Source: Dipteris shenzhenensis (lineage: Eukaryota; Polypodiophyta; Polypodiopsida; Gleicheniales). Taken from it: a stretch of 64,000 nt of DNA. Every line of letters begins with the position of its first letter. Within the stretch, counting starts at the first letter, position 1. The stretch is from the NCBI GenBank assembly GCA_047967505.1, contig CM106540.1; one strand, given 5' to 3'. The translations under genes and the position numbers were made by a program. Below are positions 11,741 to 24,378 of this stretch, piece after piece. A model generated the notes under the pieces. The model was not told where the DNA came from, did no database searches, and saw nothing but the letters and a program-made list of their open reading frames with translations.

Positions 11741-12840
11741 GGTAATTCTAATAGTGTGATATGTTCTTACAGTCTATCTCAGCTTAATGCTAGTTCTCAT
11801 TCTAAACTATTGTTATTATAGCCTGATAAACCGATTGAATGCTAATCTAAGCTTGTGAACTAGATGCAAAGTTATTGTTATTACAGTCTGCTGATTCCGG
11901 CTCAATGCTAATCTAAGCTTGTGAATTAGATGGTCCCTCATGCACAGTCAGTGTTATTACAGTCTGATTCCAGCTCAATGCTAATTTGAGCCTTGAATTA
12001 GATGGTCCCTTATGCATAGTCATTGTTATTATAGTTTGATTCTGACTGAATGCTAATCTGAACCTATGAATTAGATGGTCCCTCATGCACAGTCATTGTC
12101 ATTAAAACAAGCTCGGTGGTTGTTTGGGATTAGTATGCTAATTGGGATTTACATTTTTCCATGTTTGGCATTTATTTATTGGGATTTACTGAAAGAAGCG
12201 CGGTGGTTGTTTAGGATTTACTAAAGGTTATATTTTGTGGGGGTTGCAGGCTCATTGCAGGTAATCCTAAGCCAACAAAATTGCATTTCATTGACAGTGC
12301 CTACCTCCTCTGCCCAATGCCTACCTCCTCTAGCCTTAATTGGTGTTTGAGCTGACCCAATCACAATTGCATGATGTTCCAACCACCGAGATGGTTTAGG
12401 ACAATTAGATTAAGTCCAAGCCAGCCTAGTTCTGGTGTTTGGGCTGAACCAGGTTGCATGATATTCCAACCACCATGTTGGTTTAGGATAATCACATAAC
12501 TAGTGTTTGAGCTGACCCAACCATGATTGCATGATGTTCCAACCACCGAGCTAGTTTAGGACAATCACATTAAGTCCAAGCCGCACCTGGTTCTGGTTTT
12601 TGAGCTGAACCAGCCACACGGTTGCATGGTATTCCAACCATCGGGATGGTTTAGGTCAATCACATTAAGTCTAGGCCAACCTAGTAAACTATCCCAAAGC
12701 TCAATCACAAACAACCACCGGGCTGGTTTAGGCAACCACTGACCTGCGTTGTATCAAGAAATGAAACAAGTAAACTATCCCAAAGCTCAATCACAAGCAA
12801 CCACAGGGATGGTTTAGGCAAACACTGATTTACGTTGTAT
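11740..12840. repeat. Foldback block Y, left copy
   Basis: The inverted counterpart is 14490-15540, and a second inverted partial copy is about 16440-17170. Internally it has units of about 72-74 bp (11790-12110) and then larger units containing TTCCAACCACCGAG and GGTTTAGG (12360-12840). It looks like the subterminal repeat array of a foldback transposon. No coding potential is evident. Confidence 0.8.
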
Positions 12841-14490
12841 CAAGCGGGTCATTGTTTGCTTGGGTGTAGCCATTTTTGGTGAGGTTCAGGGACTTTTCTG
12901 TATATGGGTATCTTGCATGACCCATAACTTATGCATTGCTCAACGGAATTTGGCAAACTTTGTCTTCAAGTTGTAGTACACATTCCAAACTTGAACATGA
13001 GAGCAAAAAATTATGGAATAAGGATTTGGAATGAGACCGTTAAAGCATTACAAGTGCTATGTTGCATGTGAAGCATGCATCCTGAAGACTATAGGATATA
13101 GCAATTTATTCAAAAACATCAAAATTTTGTTCTATACATACATGCAACCAAGTAATCATTCTAAAGTACACTACGTAAGCTTCTCCTCAACCCAAGGACA
13201 AACCTAAATGAGATCATTATGCATGGGTTAATGGGGGGCTTGCAATGTTGTGCTAAAGTGATGCATACCCATTTGAGGGCATGGTCCATAAATTTTTTTT
13301 GATTTGTTGAAAATCAAAACGGATTGAAAATTTGGAATCCAAACTTTTGGGACTAGTGCATGGTGGTCTTAAAACATTAGTAGTTGCTGGTATTGGTATC
13401 TAGATTCACCCTAAAATGGAAGGAGTTGGAAAAGTGCAATTTGTGCATGTGAAAAGATATTTTAATAAATCCAACACTATTTACAATTTTGAATTGTTTC
13501 TTTTTCTATGCACTTGCTTTCTATATGGCTCATAAGCATGCCAAAGGTCATTGCATTTAATAATACAGAACACTAAACCTGATAGTGTGCCCTTTGGCCT
13601 ATTTGTGTTTTCAAGCATTTTAGGCCACATTGCACTTGTTTGGGATATCCAATTCTGCTGACGTGTATCACCGAAGGAGAAAAATCGACGGCTGAAATTT
13701 TGCTACTCCTGCGAATTTTGAATTTTCACACCTCTCGCCTATCAAATCTTGGAAGATTAAGTACCTGCAACTTGCCCCCGCCCTACAAATGCCCTGCAAC
13801 CTACACGCACCTCGACGTGACCTTACACAGACTTTGGTTTGCCATTGTCTTCTTTCGGGTAAGTTGTCTTCTATTCTTTGCTTGCCTCACCAGCTAGCTT
13901 CTCTCTGTTTTGGTTTGGCATTGTCATCTTTCATTGATCGTTGCCATGGCAACATGCAGCTCACCATGGCTTACAAGAGAAGCAAATAGAGGCTGTGAGA
14001 TAGAAAACCTGAAAATCTTTGTCAGGGCACAAGGAACATAAGACTCCTTGCAGAGCAGCAGTAGGAAGCAGTTGTTGCAGATGCACACATTCGATCATTA
14101 CCACTAGAGCGAAGAAAACGAGATGTGATGTCATGTTTGGTGGTAGTATTCGAGGAAGCAACATCAGGCCATTTACGTAAATACCATTCTTGAGTCTTCT
14201 CAAGCTTTAGCCTGCACTCTAAAGTCATAGAGTGACAACCCCCCCAACACCTTGTATTTTCGTGCCAAAACTTCACCACTATTGCAATGACTTCTGCACT
14301 TAGGCTGTCTCTCCTTTTCTTGCATTCTGTTGAAGCCCATAGACTACTCAGATTGGGATGATCAGGCATTGCTTCCACTCTTCATGCATCTCTCGAGAGT
14401 TTCTCCAAATAACAAGGACATTTGTAGAAAGTAGACGGGATACAAGATGTTTGACGACCACATTATACACATGCTTGATACAACGCAAGT
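12840..14490. repeat. Foldback core block B, left copy
   Basis: This 1.65-kb block recurs in inverted orientation at 18970-20590. It is flanked by inverted Y arrays (11740-12840 and 14490-15540), so Y-B-Y' has the form of a long-inverted-repeat element. Its minus strand has open stretches (14569-13961) with segments such as DVLVIWRNSREMHEEWKQ in the partner copy, which suggests an old coding region. Confidence 0.8.
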
Positions 14491-14569
14491 CAGTGGTTTC
14501 CTGAACCATCCTGGTGGGTGCTTGTGATTGAGCTTTGGGATAGTTTACTTGTTTCATTTCTTGATACAA
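13961..14569 (-). pseudogene. Unrecognised ORF remnant in foldback core
   Basis: Two overlapping minus-strand frames give a hydrophilic protein-like reading with VLVIWRNSREMHEEWKQ near the start and VVKFWHENTRCWGG further on. The inverted copy at 18970-19480 preserves much of the same peptide despite nucleotide differences, so the sequence was probably coding once. Stops and shifts interrupt both copies. I do not recognise the family. It could be a transposase remnant or a captured host fragment. Confidence 0.4.
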
Positions 14570-15540
14570 CGCAAGTCACTAGTTGCCTAAACCAGCTCGA
14601 TAGTTGTTTGTGATTGAGCTTTGGGATAGTTTACTAGGCTGAAGTGGACTTAATGTGATTGTCCTAAACCAATCCGGTGGTTGGAATATCATGGAACCGT
14701 GTGGCTGGTTCAGCTCAAACACGAGAACCAGGCTGGCTTGGACTTAATGTGATTGTCCTAAACCAGCTTGGTGGTTGGAACATCATGCAATCGTGGTTGG
14801 GTCAGCTCAGATACTAGTTATGTGATTGTCCTAAACCAACTTGGTGGTTGGAATATCATGCAACTTGGTTCAGCTCAAACACCAGAACCCCAGGCTGGCT
14901 TGGACTTAATCTGATTGTCCTAAACTAGCTCGGTGGTTGGAACATCATGCAATTGTGATTGGGTCAGCTCAAACACCAGTTAAAGCTAGAGGAGGTAGGC
15001 ACTGGCCAGAGGAGGTAGGCACTGGCAACGAAATGCATTTTTGTTGGTTTAGGATTACCTACAACGAGCCTGCAACCCGCACAAAATATAACCTTTAGTA
15101 AATCCCAAACAACCATCGCGCTTGTTTTAGTAAATCCCAATCAATAAATCCTAAACAAGGGAAAATGTAAATCTCAAACAATATACTAATCCCAAATAAC
15201 CATCGAGCTTGTTTTAGTGGCAATGACTGTGCATGAGGGACCATCTAATTCATAGGTTCATATAAGCATTCAGTCGGAATCAGACTGTAATAACAATGAC
15301 TGTGCATGAGGGACCACCTAATTCATAGGCTCAGATTAGCATTGAGCCCGAATCAGACTATAATAATAATGTCTTTGCATCTAGTTCACAATCTTAGATT
15401 AGCATTCAGTCGATTTATTAGGCTGTAATAACAATAGTTTACAATGAGAACCAGCATTAAGCTGAGATAGACTGTAAGAACATATCACACGATTAGAATT
15501 ACCATCTAATCGCATGTCATGAGTGAAGCAGTCATAAGAA
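14490..15540. repeat. Foldback block Y, inverted copy
   Basis: Reverse-complement counterpart of 11740-12840, with the same internal units in opposite order. Together the two arms could form a stem of about 1 kb around core B. Confidence 0.8.
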
Positions 15541-16440
15541 AATAGAACCTTTGAATCCAACTAAATGCAACATTTTCAAATTATAAGGTCTAGCTGAGTG
15601 AAGCAATCGTATCCAAGGACATATAAATGGTGAATTATTGCTTTGAAACTAAAGTTATATAGAAAAGCCAAATGTATAGTCAGCCCCTAAAGTTATATAC
15701 CCAGGTAGTATACAACCAAGTTTTACTCTTCTACATTTTGAAAAGAGATCACCATCGTATCTAAGTATGGATAAATACAAAGAAAATTTACTTTTTTTTT
15801 CTTCAAAGAAGACAATTTACTACTTAACTCAAGTTCTATTGAAAAGACGACTGTGTTAGAGGGGTGGTCAGTCCCTAAAAAAGTCCTAGGTAATATATAT
15901 CCAAGATTCCAAGAGATAAAGTTCGAGATCTTTGAAGGACTTTATATTTATGCAAGGATTCTAGGATGCAGGCTCGACACTTCGCACAATGGGAGCCTTC
16001 AGCAACATACTTCGCAAATTGTGGGTTCTTATAGTATTGAAGGCCTTCCCATAGTTCCTCATGCAATATGACCATCTTGTGAATTGACACTCTTGGGAAA
16101 TCTATGTTCCTCCTCCAAGCGATCAATCTCATCTACGACAATCTTGGGTTGTTAAGGGATCCCTTGCGAAATGGCTTCATCAAGCTTAGGACAAGATGTA
16201 GGAAAAATGTCATTGCCTCTATGGCTTTCCATCTGTATTCCTCCACTGTTCCTTCACTCGAGACCTATCAGGTTTTTAAACTAGTTTGCTCTCCTGCTAT
16301 TCAAGATGTAATTGTTCACATATTCTAATCTGTCGAATCAAGCCATCTTGACATGCTCAATGATGTAATCCAGTGAGATCTTTACCATCTTTGAAGACCC
16401 GTGTACCGATAGATTCTCCACACATTACATTGATGAATAT
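15540..16440. other. Unique centre between foldback copies
   Basis: About 0.9 kb without a mirrored partner in the window. An 85-codon minus-strand open stretch lies at 15875-16132, and another frame reads DEIDRLEEEHRFPKSV there. It may be a captured gene fragment, but I cannot name it or find convincing splice sites. Confidence 0.4.
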
Positions 16441-17170
16441 GATAGGTTAGTTGTATGATAGTTAATGCTAGAGGAGGTAGGCACTAGCAACGCCCACAAA
16501 TTATAATCTTTAGTAAATCCCAAAAACCCACCACGCAATGCCCACAAATTATAATCTTTAGTAAATCCCAAAAACCCACCACGCTTGTTTCAGTAAGTCC
16601 CAATCAATAAATCCCAAACAAGGGAGATTATAAATCCCAAACAGTATACTAATCCCAAACAACCATCGAGCTTGTTTTAGTGACATTGATCGTGCATGAG
16701 GGATCGACTACTTCATAGGTTTAGATTAGCATTCACTCGGAATCAGACTGTAATAACAATGATTGTGCATGAGGGACCATCTAATTCACAAGCTGAGATT
16801 AGCATTGAGCTGGAATCATACTGTAATAATAATGACTTTGCATGGGGGATCATCGAGCTCACAAGCTTAGATTAGCATTCATTCGGTGTATCAGGCTGTA
16901 ATAACAATAGTTTAGAATGAGAACTATTGTTCTTACAGCCTGATGAACCGACTCAATGCTAATCTGATGTCCTATTTTGATCTTTCCTTTCTTCAGTTGA
17001 CTGTAATAACAATGAACTTGCATGAGGGGCCGTCTAGTTCACAGGCCGCCAAGATTAGCATTGAGTTAGAATCAGATTGTAAAAACAATGACTTTTCATG
17101 AGGGACCATCTAACTCACATGCTCAGATTAGCATTAAGCTGGAGATAGACTGTAAGAACATATCAGATAG
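16440..17170. repeat. Foldback block Y, second inverted copy
   Basis: A second, shorter reverse-complement copy of the 72-74-bp unit array (compare 11740-12330). It joins directly to block X' on its right, mirroring the left-hand X-Y order. Confidence 0.75.
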
Positions 17171-18460
17171 TTAGAATTTGTTGATGATCAAGAAATTCTC
17201 CCATGGCAACCATCTAATCGCACATCATGGCTAGACGATGATGTATATGACTACCTATGCTAGGCTGGGCTACCAGCAAAGTTGGGTGTATGTGCCACCA
17301 CTCCTTCCCCCTCATCCGATTGAATTATTATGATCTTGGCTCTGATGACCAAGAAATTCTCCCATGGCAACCATCTAATCACACATCATGGCTAGACGAT
17401 GATGTATATGACTGCCTAAGCTAGGCTAGGGGCTACCAGCAAAGCTTGGTGTATGTGCCACCGCTCCTCCCCCCTCATCCCATTGAATTATTATGATCTT
17501 GGCTTCGATGACTGAGAAATTCTCCCATGGCAACCATCTAATCGCACGTCATGGCTAGACGATGATGTATATGATCGCCTAGGCTAGGTTGGGCTAACAG
17601 CAAAGCTAGATGTATGTGCCACCGCTCCTCCCCCTCCCATCCTATTGAATTATCATGATCTTGGCTTCGATGACCAAGAAATTCTAGCACGTCATGGCTA
17701 GATGATGATGTAGATGACTGCTTATGCTAGGCTAGGTTACTAGCCAAATCCAGCTAGTGGATTGTGTGCTCTTAGTAGCCATAGGCACCCAAAGTCACAC
17801 AACTGACACAAGAAACGAAGGGTGAAGGAGTGGGAGGGTGGCAAGTCTAGCTATATAAAGGCATTAAGGGTAGAGAAACAATTCACCGCACCCAGTCCAA
17901 AATTTCTCTCCTACCCCCTTCCACGCTCTCTCCAAGCCCCCTTCTACCCCTATGATGAATCTTTTGCTACAACCTTGATGCCCCTTCATAATGCTACCCA
18001 AGTCATGGGATCCATTGTTTGCCTTGGCTCTCCATCCTACAACACTCCACCAGCCATAGCCATGACCAAGGAAGTTGCAGGATGGGGAGCCAAGGGAAAT
18101 GGGTCGTCGTTGTTCCATCAGGCATTGGCAGAGAACTCACGTTGGTGATGAGACTCTCGTAATTGAGCGCAACCTTTGGCACTGGGGATGGAGAACTCAA
18201 CTTGGTGATAAGCTATAACACAATGAGAGCATGCGTCAGTGTGCTGGAGCTCACCACCAAATTTAGTTCCTTGACCACTGTCGAATGTTCTACTGAATTG
18301 ACCTCACCGCCAAGTTGAGTTCTCTTTGCTAGTGCCTTGAAAGAAGCAATTCTTTGATAACCCCGCCAGTGCCTTGAAAGAAGTTGCTATGATGAAGGCA
18401 ATTCCTTGAAAGACTTGAAAGAAAAACCTCATGACCAACCATGTTGCATGATGGAGAGAC
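17170..18460. repeat. Foldback block X, inverted copy
   Basis: Reverse complement of about 10660-11740. At 17190-17720 it contains a little over three tandem units of about 162-165 bp, each with AAATTCTCCCATGGCAACC or a variant. Confidence 0.8.
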
Positions 18461-18499
18461 AAGGGAAACGGGTTGTCTTCATGCCAATGTGGTGGTCTC

Positions 18500-18760
18500 T
18501 CCATGCTAACATCATTGCTTGAACTAGCACGGTGGTCAGCGCAGTAAAAGATTGTGTTGCACAACGATAGATGGTGAGGCTCCGTATGACAAGTGGCAAG
18601 GCAAAATTTTTATGCTATTGTTAGGCCAACATGATTGTGCTCTAACTAGCATGGTGGTCAGCGCAGCAAAAGATTGTGTTGCACAGTGACAGATGGTGAT
18701 GGTGCACAAGCAAACATGGCAAGGCAAAGGCTATGTGATGTAGTTAGAGCAACAATCTCT
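18500..18760. repeat. About 110-bp tandem duplication
   Basis: Two to three imperfect copies of a unit containing GATTGTGTTGCAC and TGGTGGTCAGCGCAG. It fills the gap between inverted block X' and core B' and has no mirror on the left. Confidence 0.7.
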
Positions 18761-18954
18761 GTGCTCATGAGTAAATGCATATAGTGCCATGTGTCGAGCT
18801 CTGTGCTATTGACTATGATAACATTGCATCTCATTATTATGCCAGTGCGTGTTTATGACGTTAGGAAAATTTTCAACGAGAGCGCGGGTACGTGCAAAAT
18901 TCAAATATTCACCCTGAAGCGCATCGCATCGTGGCCCCAAAAATAGTTCACGAT

Positions 18955-20595
18955 TGGCTACACCCAAGCAAACGTTGACCCAAGCATGTGTATGATGTGC
19001 TCGTCAAACATCTTGCATCCCGTCTACTTTCTACAGATGTCCTTGTTATTTGGAGAAACTCTCGAGAGATGCACGAAGAGTGGAAGCAATCCTGATCCAA
19101 GTAGTCTATGGGCTTTATCAGAATGCAAGAAAAGGAGAGACAGCCTAAGTGCAAAAGTCATTGCAATAGTGGTGACGTTTTGACACGAAAATACAAGGTG
19201 TTGGTAGGGTTGTCGCTCTATGAACATTAGGGTGCGGGCTAAAGCTTGTGAAGACTCGACAATGGTATTTATCTGAATGGCCTGATATTGCTTCCTTAAA
19301 TGCTACCACCAATCATGACATCACAACTCATTTTCTTCGCTCTGATGGCAATGATCGAATGCATGCATCTGCAACAACTGCTTCTTGCTGCTGCTCTACA
19401 AGGAGTCTTATGTTCCTTGTGCCTTGACCAAGATTTTCAGCTTTTCTATCTCGCAGCCTCTATTTGCTTCTCTTGTAAGCCATGGTGAGTTGCATGTTGC
19501 CACGGCGACAATCAATAAAAGATGACAATGCCAAACCAAAACAGAGAGAAGCTAGCTTGTTAGGCAAGCAAAGAATAGAAGACAACTTACCCGAAAGAAG
19601 ATAATGGCAAACCAAAGTCTGTGCAAGGTCATGTCGAGGTGCGTGTGGGTTGTAGGGTGTTTGCAGGGCGGGGGCATGTTGTAGGTACTCAATCTTCCAA
19701 GATTTGATGGGCGGAATTTGAAATTCGTGGGAGTAGCGAAATTTTAGCCGTCAAATTTTCCCCCTCTGGCGATACACGTCAGCAGAATTGGATATCCCAA
19801 ACAAGTGCAATGTTGCCTAAAATGCTTCAAAACACAAATAGGCCAAAGGGCATGCTATCGGGTTTGATGCTGTGTATGATTAAATGCAATGACCTTTGGC
19901 ATGCTTATGAGCCATATAGAAAGCAAGTGCATGGAAAAAGAAAAATTTCAAAATTGTAAATAGTGTTGGATTTATTAAAATATACTTTCACATGCACAAA
20001 TTACACTTTTTCAATTTCTTCCATTTTAGGATGAATCTAGATACCAATACCAATAACTACCAATATTTTAAGACCACCATGCACTAGTCCCAATAGTTTG
20101 GATTCCAAATTTTCAATTTGTTTTGGTTTTCAACAAATTAAAAAAAGTTATGGAGTGTGCCCTCAAATGGGTATGCATCACTTTAGCACAACATTGGAGG
20201 CCTATTAATCCATGCATAATGATCTCATTTAGGTGTGTCCTTGGGTTGAGGAGAAGCTCATGTAGTATACTTTTGAGTGATTACTTGGTTGCATGTATGT
20301 ATAGAACAAAATTTTGATGTTTTCGAATAAATTGATATATCCTATAGTCTTCAAGGTGCATGCTTGACATGCAACATAGCACTTGTAAAGCTTTGATGGT
20401 CTCGTTCAAAATCCTTATTCCATAATTTTTTGCTCTCATGTTCAAGTTTGGAATGTGTAGTACAACTTGAAGACAAAGTTTGCCGAATTCTGTTGAGCAA
20501 TGCATAAGTTATGGGTCATGCAAGATACCTATATACAGAAAAGTCCCTGAACCTCATAAAAAATGGCTACACCCAAGCAAACAATGACCCAAGTT
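18955..20595. repeat. Foldback core block B, inverted copy
   Basis: Reverse complement of 12840-14490. The block is bounded by two same-orientation copies of a roughly 30-bp sequence containing GGCTACACCCAAGCAAAC, at about 18955 and 20565. These could be the footprints of the mobile unit's ends. Confidence 0.8.
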
Positions 20596-20689
20596 GTCTC
20601 TTGTGAGACTTATTGAGTCAGTCCTATTCGGTTCTCTTTTAGAAGCTCTTGTATTCATCTTGGCGGTTATGCTCGGTTAAACTACGGCA

Positions 20690-21200
20690 TTAAGCCATGA
20701 TGAGGGACTTATTTAAGAGGGTAAGGGAGTGGGAGAGAAGGAACGTGTAAAAGAAAGGGGGTGGGGGGAGAGCAGAAAAGGGAGGAAGAGAGGGAGAGGA
20801 GGAGTTGCAAGGTTGGAGGAGGGGGGAGTGGGGGACAAGGACCTGAGAGTGCAAGGAAGCATGGACACTTGGAGACAATTGCATAAACACCATAATAGAA
20901 GTCAACACAATGCCCCAAAGAGTCTAGGCGTCATTCCATCATAAGGTATTTATATAAGTTGGAGAGGCTCTCTCTTTTCATGTAGGAATTGTAAGACTTT
21001 CTCTCTAGTCTACATGACATAGAACTTGCATCTAGGATGCGCATGTAAAAGTTGCATCTAGAACATGCATGTAGGAATCACATTAGGACTTGCATCATGC
21101 ATGTAGAACATGAATGTAGGAACTTGCATGTAAGAGTTGCCTATAGAACTTGCATGTGGAACATGCATGTAGAACTTGCATGCTTATTCAGTAGTTATTG
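20690..21200 (-). repeat. Dispersed element, inverted copy of 40.3-41.0 kb
   Basis: The reverse complement of this stretch matches 40320-41000. It has the same order of a TTCTACATGCAAG-type minisatellite (degenerate here, 20985-21190), a TATA-like stretch (TATTTATATAAG, 20946), and a purine-rich arm. The coding-looking frames through the arm are low complexity. Confidence 0.75.
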
Positions 21201-21714
21201 ATGAGCATTCAGTTGGGTAGTGGCATTCACATATCATAAGAGCTTTTCAATTAGTCCCAAACTTCCATTGAAGAGCAAAGAGTTTGTACCAATTTCATTC
21301 GAAACAACATTTTCATCTTTATCAACTAATTGGTGTTTGTAAGCTTTTTGATTTGATAGATATGCTTTGCATCTATGGTGGTTGATGCCATACTTTATGA
21401 GGAAGTACTTCAAAAAATCTTTCTCATAAGGATGATGCCATCATTGGTAAAGAAAAAGGTTGTTGGTGTCATTCTGTGATTCTTCAAGTGAGAGGGTAAC
21501 ATGTAGAGATGGACAATATCGTTTGTCCAATATGCAATCAAACATGATGGGCACATGGAAGAAAACTAGTGAAAAAAGATGAATGACACGTGTTATTTAA
21601 TAGGCCTGCCCAAAATAAATGGGGAGGCGAAGGGGGGGGTTAGGGACGAGTGGTGGAGTGAGGGAAGCTAAGAAAGAGAGAAAGAGAGAGACTAGTGGTA
21701 GAGTGAGGGAAGCT

Positions 21715-21774
<60 letters not shown>

Positions 21775-21800
21775 TACTTCGTAGCAACAATGCCAAGACG
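21200..21800. other. Spacer with (AG)n tract
   Basis: No gene seen. A GA dinucleotide run of about 55 bp lies at 21716-21770. The last five bases (21796-21800, AGACG) are the left target-site duplication of the following Copia element. Confidence 0.6.
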
Positions 21801-21982
21801 TGTGGGGGTTAAAGGTCACTGTGCCTTTACCCCGGTTATGTACAATACTCAAACACATATATAAATGAATGAAAAAAGAAGATTAGGGTGGTTCTGCACC
21901 CACCAAAACTTGTGTGGCTCTCTGTCTCTCTCTCTCTCTGTCTCTCCTTCTTCCGTTCTTGCTTCCGTTGAGAGCACTCTCA
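21801..21982 (+). repeat. Copia 5' LTR
   Basis: Begins TGTGGGGG and ends CTCTCA. It contains a short (CT)n run that differs in length from the 3' LTR copy. Confidence 0.95.
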
Positions 21983-21984
21983 AC

Positions 21985-21996
21985 TGGTATCAGAGC
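21985..21996 (+). promoter_or_regulatory. Primer-binding site
   Basis: TGGTATCAGAGC, complementary to the 3' end of initiator tRNA-Met, two bases after the 5' LTR. It primes minus-strand cDNA synthesis. Confidence 0.95.
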
Positions 21997-23448
21997 CCAA
22001 GTGATCTAGTTGAGCGTGCGTGAATGCTTGAAGCTCAGCAGCTCTGTGGGAGGAAGGAGAAGCTCTGTGGGAAGCTTTCTGGGTGACTTTACTTGCATCT
22101 GAGTGTGCAGAGACCTTGAAGGAACCTTTGGAAAAGTCACTAATTTGGTTTTGCAAAGTGGTTTTGAGAGCTTGTTAAGTGTTTTCAAAGAAAAAGTCGT
22201 TTTTTTGAGCTTTTCCCTGTTCCGTTCGATGACAGAGACTCCGTATTGACTTGTAGAGGCAACTATTGCTTGCTTTTGGTGTCCACTTCACTTCAGGATC
22301 TTGGAAACACCTTCATATTTGAATATGGGATCATTTCATTGGATTTCTGACTCACTGTGTCAGTTTCTGCGTTTTTTACCCGAGTGTTGGAACTCAAGTT
22401 TGGAGCAACCATTTGCAGATCTGTCAGTTCCAGTGGACTCAGGAGGTCCTAAAACTTCTATGTTGCTCATCATTCGCACTCCGGTGGAGTTTACAAACAG
22501 CTCTGTTTCCAAAAACGTTTTTCAGTCCGTGTGTTGGACCTAGTCATTGAGACCACGGTTTCCAACCGTCTGTCCCATTGCGTTCCGGATGCCCAAAAAC
22601 CCCTACCTGTCAGTTCTTGCGCGATTCGGTGGAGGATTTTCAGAGTTATAGATCTCTGTGTATTCGATTTCGTCTCTCTGTTATGCATTTTTCATTCTAA
22701 GGTTTTGAAACCTTAGATTTATGCCACATGGCAGTGGATAAGTGTTGACTCCCATTTCTCACTCATCGGTTGGGATTTTGGAGTTCCGGCAGAAGAGAGA
22801 TATTTGCAGATTTTCTTGCTGAGTCCGATTATGTAATGGCGCCCATGTTTTGAGGCATCTCAGGTTCTATTTTTAGTAGCGGTCATTACCGTGGGACCAT
22901 GATTTCTTGAGCATACCTTATGTAGATCACTCTAGTTGCAGTTTGAGCAGTGTGCGCTCATTCGTGGTGTGCATTGGGTTGCAGTGGATGATTTATAGGC
23001 CATTTGGATGCATTGCGGTCCTTATTGGATGCGTTGATAGGCCCAAATTACCTTGTGGGATGCTATTTTTATGGACGCTTTGCACATGGATGCTATTTTA
23101 TGCTGAGGGACAGCTTTGACACATTGCAAGTGATGCACTGATAGTGCTATGCTCTCTTGGATGAGACATTATTGATGCATATGCCAGTGGACGATGTTTA
23201 TGCTTGAGTCATTTGGCACTTATTGGCATTTTGGATTGCCATTGCAGTTGGCATTTTCTTTTGGGCCAGACTTGCTCATATGGATGCATAGTATATGCAC
23301 ATGAGTCAGATGCATCTTTTGATGCTTTGAGCTTTGAGTTTTGGTGATATTTCACTCTATTGTGGCATACACATTTGGGTGCACCTGGTATTTGGTGTGA
23401 TTCTCTCTTGCAGGCACTAGCATTCGGGATTTTTGTTTCATTTGCATC
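21997..23448 (+). other. Copia untranslated leader
   Basis: About 1.45 kb between the primer-binding site and the gag start. Short frames here have no recognisable domain. Such leaders carry packaging and dimerisation signals in related elements, but I cannot point to one. Confidence 0.6.
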
Positions 23449-24378
23449 ATGGCATCCTCTTCCATGTCTGAAAAGGAGTTTTTCAGCATTAAAAAGTTTG
23501 ATGGGACAAACTTTTCTTTGTGGAAAGAACAAATAAGGGATGTGCTTATTCAAAAGAAGCAGATTAAACCCTTGGCAGGGATTGAAGCTAAGCCTGCAAA
23601 TATGTCTAAGGATGATTGGAATGAGTTGGATGCATTAGCAAAGTCTACTATTAGACTTCATCTTGCAGAGTCAGTTTATTTCACAGTAGTAAATGAGCAG
23701 ACTACGGAAGATTTGTGGAAGAAACTGTGTGCCACTTATGAGAAGGAAACTGCCTCTAATAAAGTTTACCTCATGAAGAGGTTGTTTGAGCTGCAGATGA
23801 AGGAAGGGGTCTCCATTGCTTCTCACTTGAATGAATTCAATATTATTTTCAGCCAGCTTCAGGCTCAGAAGATGAATTTTGATGCGGAGACTAAGGCAAT
23901 ATTTCTCTTATGTTCATTGCCATCCTCATGGGATACCTTCCATACAGCTGTCAGTAACTCTGCACCTGGTGGAGTACTGAAATTTGATGATGTTGTGGGT
24001 AGCTTGTTGGCCGAGGAGATTAGACGGAAGTCTATGCATGGCAACAAGCAGGATGCAGCCTTAAATGTGCAAAGGGGCAGATCACAGTTCAAGGGGAAGT
24101 CTCGTAGCAAATCCAGGGCACGGAACATTGAGTGTTACCATTGTGGCAAGAAGGGCCATATGAAAAAGGATTGCTACAAGCTGAAAAGAGAGCAAAAGGA
24201 TAAGAAAAAGAATGCAAATTGGGGTGCAAATCAAAAGGAAGAGAGTCCAAGGGAGGACAAAGGAAAAGTGAAGATCGAGGAGATCAATGCAGTCACACAT
24301 GATAGTGACAATGACGTTCTCTTCATGTCTAGTTTATCTGAAAAGTTGCTTACCACTTCAGATGATGCATATTCCTAG
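23449..24378 (+). CDS. Copia gag
   Basis: A 309-residue open frame starting MASSSMSEKEFFSIKKF. The body is a UBN2/retrotran_gag-type capsid region (for example AESVYFTVVNEQTTEDLWKK). It ends with a basic linker and a CCHC zinc knuckle, CYHCGKKGHMKKDC (residues about 228-241), which binds RNA. It packages the element RNA into particles. The stop is TAG at 24376-24378, immediately before the protease region in the same frame. In most Copia elements gag and pol form one frame, so this TAG is probably a mutation from a sense codon. Confidence 0.92.
   Translation: MASSSMSEKEFFSIKKFDGTNFSLWKEQIRDVLIQKKQIKPLAGIEAKPANMSKDDWNELDALAKSTIRLHLAESVYFTVVNEQTTEDLWKKLCATYEKETASNKVYLMKRLFELQMKEGVSIASHLNEFNIIFSQLQAQKMNFDAETKAIFLLCSLPSSWDTFHTAVSNSAPGGVLKFDDVVGSLLAEEIRRKSMHGNKQDAALNVQRGRSQFKGKSRSKSRARNIECYHCGKKGHMKKDCYKLKREQKDKKKNANWGANQKEESPREDKGKVKIEEINAVTHDSDNDVLFMSSLSEKLLTTSDDAYS

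Noticed and set aside
24376-24378. Programmed gag stop with readthrough
   Set aside because: Other TAG codons and a frame shift follow in pol, so mutation is the simpler explanation.
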